From contig SVRP01000007.1 in NCBI GenBank assembly GCA_015064735.1, forward strand, positions 46,673-110,672: 64,000 bases of DNA, in the 5' to 3' direction. Position 1 is the first letter of the stretch; each line of letters begins with the position of its first letter. Source of the stretch: Oscillospiraceae bacterium. GTDB taxonomy: Bacteria; Bacillota; Clostridia; Oscillospirales; CAG-272. Positions 54,703 through 61,103 of this stretch are shown one piece after another. The notes beneath the pieces are model-generated. The model was not told the DNA's origin and did no database searches. It worked only from the letters and a program-made list of their open reading frames with translations. The position numbers and the translations under genes were made by a program.

Positions 54703-55797
54703 TTATTTAAGAGGCAAAACCGAGTTTTCAACCACCTCTACAGGCACCTTAACGTTGGTCATTCCTATATTATAGTAGGTAAGGATTCTCGTATAAAGAT
54801 CCTTTCCCTCCTCTTCAAAATAGTACTTCATAGAAATATAGTTTATCTTTCCGTCAACCATTCTTACGGTTATGTCGTAGCAGTATATCTTTCTCGTGCT
54901 TACAGTGCCGTCAGCATTATATATGGTTGCGCTTATATCATCGTTACAAACATATTCACCCTTTTCAAGATCGTATTCGAAAAGCTCAAAATTATTCTCA
55001 AAGGATACGTGCATATACGTATTGTTCATTGCGGTCTTATAATAAGAATCCGATCCATTATCAAGCTTTACAAAAGGCGCTGTGGGATTAAGCGCGTATT
55101 CCGATCTTTGGTACGTAGTAAATCCTTTTCCATTCTTTACGGTATAATATTCTGCCTTTCCACTATCACAATAGTATGCGCCGTCATCAGCAATCGCCAC
55201 GGAGTTTTCATTGTATACCGAATTATCACTGTTTCTCTTTATAACCCTTGCCGAATAATTGGACAGATCAAGGGTCTTAAAGGCTACATTCCACGCGCCG
55301 GCATCCTTTATAACCGAGCTGATATCGTACACGCTGACAGTGCTGTATCCACAGTCTACACAGCGGTCGGTCTTAAGTATTCTCTTAGGCTCCTGAATTA
55401 CATCGGGATTTCCAAATACATGGGCAACTATATCCTTCTTCTCTGCGCAACCCATCTTGGTGCATCTGCGCCAATGGTGTTCGGAATCGGAATAAAATTT
55501 TCTGTCATAAGTATGAGTATGATCCTCCAGCTTTTTTATGTATCCGCAAGTGGAGCATATAATCACAGGGTTATTGGGATCATCGTTATTCTCCTCAAAG
55601 CTGTGTGCGGAAAAGCCTGAGCGGACCTGACAGTCCTGTCCCTCGCACACCTTCCAGTGGCTGCTTCCATCGCTTATCCAACCACCAGAGAAATTATGCT
55701 CATGCCCGGAGGGCACTGCCTCGTTGCATGAAGAAAAGACAGCCATAACACCAATACAGGTGCATATTAATAAGATAAACGATATAATACGTTTCAT
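54703..55797 (-). CDS. Lipoprotein with two tandem His/Cys modules
   Basis: 364-residue exported protein. The signal RIISFILLICTCIGVMAVFSSC ends in lipobox FSSC. Two tandem modules of about 60 residues follow, each of the form H-x-H, H-W-x-x-C, C, A-H-x-F, C-x-x-C-G-Y: first HEHNF, SSHWKVCEGQDC, SAHSF, CSTCGY, and then HTHTY, HHWRRCTKMGC, VAHVF, CVDCGY. This looks like repeated metal sites, probably for zinc. The C-terminal 200 residues have no recognised domain. I do not recognise a function; position gives no hint. Confidence 0.75.
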   Translation of the reverse strand: MKRIISFILLICTCIGVMAVFSSCNEAVPSGHEHNFSGGWISDGSSHWKVCEGQDCQVRSGFSAHSFEENNDDPNNPVIICSTCGYIKKLEDHTHTYDRKFYSDSEHHWRRCTKMGCAEKKDIVAHVFGNPDVIQEPKRILKTDRCVDCGYSTVSVYDISSVIKDAGAWNVAFKTLDLSNYSARVIKRNSDNSVYNENSVAIADDGAYYCDSGKAEYYTVKNGKGFTTYQRSEYALNPTAPFVKLDNGSDSYYKTAMNNTYMHVSFENNFELFEYDLEKGEYVCNDDISATIYNADGTVSTRKIYCYDITVRMVDGKINYISMKYYFEEEGKDLYTRILTYYNIGMTNVKVPVEVVENSVLPLK

Positions 55798-55846
55798 TAT
55801 CTTTCTCCTTTGCAGTTGCAGTATATAAGTAAAAATCTACATAATC

Positions 55847-55875
55847 ATTATACCACACATGAAATACCTTGTCAA
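55847..55875 (-). promoter_or_regulatory. Consensus promoter of the His/Cys lipoprotein
   Basis: Minus-strand TTGACA (55875-55870), 17 nt, TATAAT (55852-55847), 49 nt before the start. Confidence 0.8.
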
Positions 55876-55901
55876 TGCCCTGATAAGCCATGCATCTGAC
55901 A

Positions 55902-55933
55902 AAAAAACAGAGAGCAGAAGCTCTCTGTTTTTT
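55902..55933. terminator. Terminator of the small lipoprotein gene
   Basis: A perfect 14-bp stem AAAAAACAGAGAGC (55902-55915) pairs with 55920-55933 around AGAA. On the minus strand it lies 13 nt after the stop at 55947 and ends in T6. Confidence 0.88.
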
Positions 55934-55946
55934 ATGTTTCGGCTTA

Positions 55947-56441
55947 TTAGCCCTTGCTTGCCTTTACAGCGTCCTTGGAGCCTGCCCAAACGGTCTTGCC
56001 GCTTTTACCGATTACGTAATCGTCCCAATCCTTAAGCTCTTTTTCGATGTCGTCAATTTCTTCCTTGTAATCATCTATCTCATCGCTGGAAAGCTTATCC
56101 TCATATTCCTTGATCATAAACTTGTAAATTTCGAGATTAAGCTTCTTGGATTCCTTTTCCTGTTCGCGGCTCAACTTAAGCTGCTTGTAGTAGAGCTTTG
56201 CAAGCTTCGAGCTGTCAAACTTCATAATGACCAAGCCGTCATCATCCTTGTAAGCGGTGAGAGTTTCTTCAATGCCTGCTTCGTCTACGTCTTTGTCGTA
56301 GCTTACGCTGTACTTTTCTGCCTCAAGGTTATCCTTTGCCTTCTCGAGATCAAGCTTAGGCTTTGCTCCGCAAGAAGAAAGAATAATCATGGAAGAAAGC
56401 GCAAGAACAACTACTAAAATCGCTGCTAAAATTCTTTTCAT
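55947..56441 (-). CDS. Small lipoprotein with charged coiled-coil region
   Basis: 164-residue lipoprotein. Signal RILAAILVVVLALSSMIILSSC with lipobox LSSC. After it come KLDLEKAKDNLEAEKYSVSYDKD and a beta-rich segment (TLTAYKDDDGLVIMKFDS). A long Lys/Glu-rich region likely to form a coiled coil (LSREQEKESKKLNLEIYKFM, KEEIDDIEKELKDWDDYV) precedes the short KSGKTVWAGSKDAVKASKG. The start is the ATG at 56441 with AAGG 8 nt upstream; the longer frame lacks a ribosome site and would start inside its own promoter. No family was recognised. It is a single-gene unit with a consensus promoter. Confidence 0.7.
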   Translation of the reverse strand: MKRILAAILVVVLALSSMIILSSCGAKPKLDLEKAKDNLEAEKYSVSYDKDVDEAGIEETLTAYKDDDGLVIMKFDSSKLAKLYYKQLKLSREQEKESKKLNLEIYKFMIKEYEDKLSSDEIDDYKEEIDDIEKELKDWDDYVIGKSGKTVWAGSKDAVKASKG

Positions 56442-56489
56442 GATAAATGCCTTCCTTTTTTGTTTTTTGTGGGAATTTTCCCTACAGCT

Positions 56490-56518
56490 ATTATATACCC
56501 TTTTCATTTTTTTGTCAA
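56490..56518 (-). promoter_or_regulatory. Consensus promoter of the small lipoprotein
   Basis: Minus-strand TTGACA (56518-56513), 17 nt, TATAAT (56495-56490). Divergent from the GH2 promoter 28 nt away. Confidence 0.8.
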
Positions 56519-56545
56519 TAGGTTTGGCTTTTTTTTAATTTCATA

Positions 56546-56573
56546 TTGACTTTTATACATTATATGTTATAGT
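56546..56573 (+). promoter_or_regulatory. Promoter of the GH2 gene
   Basis: TTGACT (56546-56551), 16 nt, TATAGT (56568-56573), 45 nt before the start, which has AAGGAG in front. Confidence 0.65.
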
Positions 56574-56618
56574 AATAAATAATGAGTACGTAAACTCTTT
56601 AATTCCAAAGGAGATGCT

Positions 56619-59444
56619 ATGGAACAAAAAAGTATTTCGTTGAGTGGCAATTGGACTCTCGTCCGTGAAAACGACTGTGAGTGTACAGGTCCTTTCTCTT
56701 CGATACCGACAGATAACTCTTACACGGTGAATATTCCGCATCAATATGATCAGGAAAAGTGGAAATACGATTATGCATATTCAAGAGCAGTATCACGCTA
56801 TAACGGATACGTATGGTATTACCGTTCCTTTGAGTCTCCCATTACTCCCCCTCTGGACATGCGCTGCAGACTTGAATTTGACCGCGTAAGCTACCGTTGT
56901 GAAATTTATCTGAATGGCAAATACGTAGGTGAGCATCAGCACAGCGAGGAGCGTTTTTCCTTTGACGTTACCTCTCTGCTTGATTACGGAAAGGAAAATC
57001 TTCTTGCGGTACGTTGCTTCGAGCCCGTTTGCGGTTGTGATGCCATTGACGGCATTCGCCTTGACATGATACCAAACGGCTTCTGGGCAGGAAGCGAAAA
57101 TACCCCTAACCTTTTCCCTATTGACAGCGCAGGAGGTATCCTTGAGGACGTAAGATTGACTGTGCTACCCGCCATAAGGATAGCCGACGTACATATTCTT
57201 CCCGATCCGAAAACAGGAAGGGTTGATATCGATATTACTCTTGAAAACGACACCGACCTGCAAAAGTACGTGTCTCTTGACCTTCGCTTTGCCGACTCAA
57301 AGCACGGCATAACCCTAAGCAGTATAAGACAAAAGGTTATTTCGGCTGTAGGAAAGTGCACCGTTTCTCTTTCCGCGTTTATTCCCGAGTACCGTCTGTG
57401 GGAGCTTAACAATCCCACCCTTTACACTGCGGAAATACGCACCGATACCGGTTCTGCCACCTCTGTGAGATTTGGGTTTAAGGACCTTTGCGTTAAGAAA
57501 GGATTTTTCTTTCTTAACGGAAAGCGTTTTATACTAAAATGTGCTCACGGAACACCCTCTGCTGAGACCGTAATAGAAATGAAGGCTCTCGGCTTTAACG
57601 CTTTCCGCTCAATTCAGCAGGTCGTTCCTACGGAGGTACTTAATCTTTGCGACGAGCTTGGATTTTTGATAATAGAAGCTCCTCTTACCTCATGGGGCAT
57701 GAGATTTCACGAAAATACCGCAGCTATGGTTGAATTCTCCCTTTGCAACATGATAAAAATGCACCGCAATCACCCCTGTATCGGCGCATTTTATCTCTTT
57801 AACGAACTGAAAAAAACTTCTATTCTACACACGGGAAGCGATATTCTTCCAACACTCCGCGCCTTGTCTCCGAATTCTCTTTTCATTCTTTCGAGCGGAA
57901 GATGGGATCTTGAATACGATCTCGGAAGCATCTCCAATCCCTATTCTGACCGGTGGGAATGTCTCCTTGGAAACGAGGGTGATGCCAACGGAATCGGGCA
58001 TACTTATCCATACGGATTCCACGTGGTACACAATCTTGGCATGGGAGATCTGCATCCTTACGTTTATATTCCCATGAACAGAACCGCAAGAAACTGGTTC
58101 CGCACCGTGGGTACGGAAAACGAAAGCAAGCCAATATTTATAAGCGAATGCGGTATCGGAACACAGGAAAATCCTCAAAAATGCTATTTCGACAGACTAA
58201 AACTCGGTTACCTCGAGGGAAGCGACTCAATAAACGAGGTCAAGAAGGTTATGAACGACCTCGAAAAATTCCCGAACCACTACGGTATGGAGGAGGTGTT
58301 CCCTTTTCCAACCGATATCTGCCGCGCCTCTGACAGGCAAAACGGCAGACAGCGACAGATGCTCTTTGACCTTATCCGATCCAATCCCATGGTAAGCGCT
58401 TTCAGTCTTACAAGCTGGGGGTGCGGAAACGAGGGTACCCTTGAGGGTCTCGGTCTTATAAAGGAAAGTGTTGCGTATGCCATGCAGGAGGGCTGGGCTC
58501 CACTGCGCTGGGCTCTCTTTACCGATGAGCGGGTATTATATGCTGACCGACCCTTTACCTTGGAGGCAGTTTTGTGCAATGAGGATATTCTCACCGCAGG
58601 AAGCTATAAAGCCGAGGCAAGAATAAAGGGACCGCATGGTATTGTATGGAAAAAGAGCTTTGACGCTATCTATCCGGAAAATGGATACGGAGATCTGCCT
58701 CCCCTTGCGACAACAGTGCTTAAAGAAGAGCTTACTCTCCCCAAAGGAGAATACACGCTTTCTATCCGACTCCTTGAAGGCGGAAGCCCCGCAGGCGGAG
58801 AGCTTCGGTTTACTGTGGCAGAGCCTTGTTTATCTTCCCCTCTCCCCGAGGTCATAGCTTCATGGGGACTTTCCGAAAATGCACATAAATTCCTGCGCAA
58901 GCACGGTGTGGTCTGCAATGAAATTTCCGAAAAAATTTCTCCAGATACCGTTTTCGTGGGCAATCCCGAAATATCAGACCATACAGAGTGGAGCTTCATT
59001 TTCGGTCTTATGGAAAGCGGAACAAAGGTCATCTTCCTTGATCCCGAGCTTTTTGCCAAGGAAGAAAATCTCCCCTATTTCCAAAGAATCGCAGGCGATA
59101 CCGCAAAATGCAAACCAACTATAGATTGGCTCTACCACTTTGACTCGGTACATATAAGACACCCTCTGTTTGATAACATCCACGACGAGGGGCTGTTGGA
59201 GCTTGAAGCCTTCTTTGAACTTTATCCCCGTCTTATTTTCAGCGGCACGGACAAGGCTGACCTTACAGTCTGCGCTTCTCTGCGAGTTGATGCCGGCTGT
59301 TGCGCCACTTCTCTCACGGTGGGAGAATATAAAATCAATCGCGGTCTTGCTGTCCTGAACGGTTTTCGCATTGAGGAAGCTCTCGACAAAAATCCCTATG
59401 CTGACCAGATGCTTCTGAATTTTGTGAAGCATTACTCTGAATAA
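56619..59444 (+). CDS. GH2-family glycoside hydrolase (second, non-LacZ)
   Basis: 941-residue cytoplasmic enzyme (no signal peptide). The N-terminal sugar-binding domain (VWYYRSFESP, LEFDRVSYRCEIYLNGKYVG) and Ig-like domain lead into a TIM barrel with LFNELKK (acid/base Glu396) and FISECGIGTQ (nucleophile Glu510). It lacks the C-terminal Bgal_small_N domain, so it is not LacZ-like. The acid/base motif FNE instead of WNE and the unusual third domain suggest a beta-glucuronidase, beta-galactosidase or beta-mannosidase relative. Closer specificity cannot be assigned. It ends at a terminator with the same core as the one after the rnf operon. Confidence 0.82.
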   Translation: MEQKSISLSGNWTLVRENDCECTGPFSSIPTDNSYTVNIPHQYDQEKWKYDYAYSRAVSRYNGYVWYYRSFESPITPPLDMRCRLEFDRVSYRCEIYLNGKYVGEHQHSEERFSFDVTSLLDYGKENLLAVRCFEPVCGCDAIDGIRLDMIPNGFWAGSENTPNLFPIDSAGGILEDVRLTVLPAIRIADVHILPDPKTGRVDIDITLENDTDLQKYVSLDLRFADSKHGITLSSIRQKVISAVGKCTVSLSAFIPEYRLWELNNPTLYTAEIRTDTGSATSVRFGFKDLCVKKGFFFLNGKRFILKCAHGTPSAETVIEMKALGFNAFRSIQQVVPTEVLNLCDELGFLIIEAPLTSWGMRFHENTAAMVEFSLCNMIKMHRNHPCIGAFYLFNELKKTSILHTGSDILPTLRALSPNSLFILSSGRWDLEYDLGSISNPYSDRWECLLGNEGDANGIGHTYPYGFHVVHNLGMGDLHPYVYIPMNRTARNWFRTVGTENESKPIFISECGIGTQENPQKCYFDRLKLGYLEGSDSINEVKKVMNDLEKFPNHYGMEEVFPFPTDICRASDRQNGRQRQMLFDLIRSNPMVSAFSLTSWGCGNEGTLEGLGLIKESVAYAMQEGWAPLRWALFTDERVLYADRPFTLEAVLCNEDILTAGSYKAEARIKGPHGIVWKKSFDAIYPENGYGDLPPLATTVLKEELTLPKGEYTLSIRLLEGGSPAGGELRFTVAEPCLSSPLPEVIASWGLSENAHKFLRKHGVVCNEISEKISPDTVFVGNPEISDHTEWSFIFGLMESGTKVIFLDPELFAKEENLPYFQRIAGDTAKCKPTIDWLYHFDSVHIRHPLFDNIHDEGLLELEAFFELYPRLIFSGTDKADLTVCASLRVDAGCCATSLTVGEYKINRGLAVLNGFRIEEALDKNPYADQMLLNFVKHYSE

Positions 59445-59460
59445 ACATCCTCCCCATAAA

Positions 59461-59500
59461 AAATGGGCTTTCTCAAATTTTCATTTGAGAAAGCCCATTT
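59461..59500. terminator. Terminator of the GH2 gene
   Basis: A perfect 17-bp stem AAATGGGCTTTCTCAAA (59461-59477) pairs with 59484-59500 around TTTTCA. The 30-nt core is identical to the rnf/mscS terminator. Confidence 0.88.
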
Positions 59501-59534
59501 TGTGGGATAGTCAGATTTAGGCAAGAAGCGTCGA

Positions 59535-59578
59535 TTTTCGGGGCGTGAGGCGTACAAAGGTACGTCGAGCCCCGAAAA
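59535..59578. other. Structured stem-loop with a possible tandem G-A internal loop
   Basis: Outer stem TTTTCGGGGC (59535-59544) pairs with GCCCCGAAAA (59569-59578). The inner stem GGCGTAC (59549-59555) pairs with GTACGTC (59560-59566) around AAAG. Between them stands GTGA opposite GA, an internal loop able to form sheared G-A pairs. It has no T-run and does not look like a terminator. It lies between the GH2 terminator and the metallophosphoesterase stop, in a 284-nt gap that holds no gene. Confidence 0.6.
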
Positions 59579-59605
59579 CGGCGGTAGAAAAAGTCCATAG
59601 AAATG

Positions 59606-59622
59606 AAGATTTTCGAAGAAAA
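59606..59622. repeat. Hairpin in the GH2-metallophosphoesterase gap
   Basis: GATTTTC-GAA-GAAAATC, a perfect 7-bp hairpin followed by AACCAATT. Its function is unknown; it may end the metallophosphoesterase transcript, although no T-run follows on the minus strand. Confidence 0.4.
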
Positions 59623-59728
59623 TCAACCAATTATTGTCTCATTTGCGAATTCATATCGCATTTTGTTTTTTTATTGGTTGTTCGGGCTTTTTCGGTCTTG
59701 CCAAATGTGACAGCCCATTTGTATTTGA

Positions 59729-60739
59729 TCAATATCCTATCAACGTGGGAACGTGGTTTACAACCACCTCTGCTGCATTGAAGGTTATGAGTGTTCCGCC
59801 TAGCGCTCCGTTTATGTGGTAGTCGTAGGTTCCGCATTTAAGACCCATGGTCCAACGGATACCGCGCCAATAAACGCTGGTGTTGATATTGTGGTGATGT
59901 CCGACAAAAACTCCGACAATGCCACAGTTTTTAAGTCTTTCCAAGAAATTTTCGGGTCTTGTGGATGGCGCGCTTGCCTTCTCCATTATAACTCCGAAAT
60001 CGCCTTTTCTCGCGGGTACGGTAACGCCTATCTTCGTGCCGACCTCGTTCTTGTAACCAAGCTCCTCGTAGGCTTCAAAAAATTCCGCAGTAGGGATATG
60101 CCATGCTCCGATAGAAGTAACAGTTTCTCCCGCCTCGGCACGAAGCTCATGACTTATGCGTTCTATCATCCTACATTGTCCCTCGGTTATGGACTTCGGT
60201 ATTCTTGCCCATTCGTCATGGGCATGCTTACAGCCGTGAGAGTCAAGCATATACACTGCTCTGTACAGCTTTGTACCTCTGTATATCTTTATTGCGTAGT
60301 TTCCCGTTCCGTCAGCTATATCGTCGGTCTCTGTAGCAAAAAGGCAGTATTTTGAATTTTGAAATATTTCGATCATTGATTCACTGCCTGTTGCCGTCTC
60401 CTGATCGTGGTTTCCCCATACGGGTGCCCACGGAATCTCAAGGGAATCCATAAACTCGGTAAATTCATGAAACTTTCTGCCGCTGTCGTCAAATTCACCG
60501 TAAACGATATCACCTGTTATAATTATGAGCTGGGGATTGGTCTGTGCCACGACGTCTCTAATATGCGAATAGCAATTCTTCTCGGCATTTTCGGGAGCCC
60601 ATCGCTCTATCTCATTTGCCGAAAGTCTGTCCGGACGACGGCGCTGGGAGGCATCAATAACCTGCATATCGGTAAGCTGGAGTATTCTCAAATTCTCGTC
60701 CGGCTCTAAAAAAATCTTTCTTTCTTCTTTTGAAAACAT
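59729..60739 (-). CDS. Metallophosphoesterase
   Basis: 336-residue calcineurin-like phosphoesterase without signal peptide. Motifs in order: LQLTDMQVID (motif I, D-x-Q instead of the usual D-x-H), IIITGDIVYGEFD (GDxxY/GD), APVWGNHDQE (GNHD), GAWHIPTAEF and VGHHHNINTS (GHxH). All metal ligands are present except the first histidine, which is glutamine. The family includes sphingomyelinase-like and nucleotide phosphoesterases. ATG at 60739 has a weak ribosome site (AGGTGAATTT). It is monocistronic, with a promoter at 60789. Confidence 0.85.
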   Translation of the reverse strand: MFSKEERKIFLEPDENLRILQLTDMQVIDASQRRRPDRLSANEIERWAPENAEKNCYSHIRDVVAQTNPQLIIITGDIVYGEFDDSGRKFHEFTEFMDSLEIPWAPVWGNHDQETATGSESMIEIFQNSKYCLFATETDDIADGTGNYAIKIYRGTKLYRAVYMLDSHGCKHAHDEWARIPKSITEGQCRMIERISHELRAEAGETVTSIGAWHIPTAEFFEAYEELGYKNEVGTKIGVTVPARKGDFGVIMEKASAPSTRPENFLERLKNCGIVGVFVGHHHNINTSVYWRGIRWTMGLKCGTYDYHINGALGGTLITFNAAEVVVNHVPTLIGY

Positions 60740-60788
60740 AAATTCACCTACTGTAAAATTTATAATTTGGGGTTAAAACGCCCATACT

Positions 60789-60817
60789 ATTGTATTATAA
60801 AATTCGACGTTTTACAA
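60789..60817 (-). promoter_or_regulatory. Promoter of the metallophosphoesterase
   Basis: Minus-strand TTGTAA (60817-60812), 17 nt, TACAAT (60794-60789), 50 nt before the start. Confidence 0.6.
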
Positions 60818-60849
60818 GGAAAAACGAGATATTTTCACGCAAAACACCA

Positions 60850-60883
60850 ACAGCAGCCTCAAAAACGAGACTGCTGTCTTTTT
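60850..60883 (+). terminator. Terminator-like hairpin between the peptide gene and the phosphoesterase promoter
   Basis: ACAGCAGCCTC (60850-60860) pairs with GAGACTGCTGT (60867-60877), one mismatch, followed by CTTTTT. The T-run is on the plus strand, although no plus-strand gene precedes it; on the minus strand it could still stop the peptide transcript. Confidence 0.45.
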
Positions 60884-60897
60884 ATCAGTGTTCCCTG

Positions 60898-60936
60898 CGG
60901 GAGCGAAGGCAAATAGGAGAGAGTTTTTCGCTCCCG
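60898..60936. repeat. Long-loop hairpin 3' of the small peptide gene
   Basis: CGGGAGCGAA (60898-60907) pairs perfectly with TTCGCTCCCG (60927-60936) across a 19-nt loop. It lies in the 3' UTR of the peptide gene, just beyond its stop. Confidence 0.5.
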
Positions 60937-60953
60937 TGGAATGTTGTGTGCTA

Positions 60954-61085
60954 TCAGTTAAACCAGCTATCGGGCGCTACTGCCGTATCGTCGTCCTTTG
61001 CAAGCTCATCGGGAGCGGAAAGGGTGATGATATCTGCGCTCTTAAGCTCAATTACTTCTGCGGAAGGTGTACTATATTTTTTCAT
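60954..61085 (-). CDS. 43-residue peptide downstream of the large MBL protein
   Basis: Small gene with a very strong ribosome site, CAGGAGGTGAGATATA, before the ATG at 61085 and a TGA at 60956-60954. The product begins MKKYSTPSAEVIELKSADI and ends in APDELAKDDDTAVAPDSWFN: a basic start, a short beta-like core, then an acidic tail with a terminal Trp-Phe-Asn. It starts 18 nt after the stop of the large metallo-beta-lactamase protein on the same strand, so both are probably on one mRNA. No signal peptide or membrane helix is visible. It resembles a class of short, uncharacterised clostridial proteins starting MKKY-x-x-P-x-x-EVIEL (from memory, unchecked). Confidence 0.7.
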   Translation of the reverse strand: MKKYSTPSAEVIELKSADIITLSAPDELAKDDDTAVAPDSWFN

Positions 61086-61103
61086 TATATCTCACCTCCT
61101 GAA

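Noticed and set aside
60850..60883. Evidence for a missing plus-strand gene from the plus-strand terminator
   Set aside because: No plus-strand frame with a ribosome site was found to its left within 100 nt before the minus-strand phosphoesterase; treated as a weak or bidirectional hairpin.
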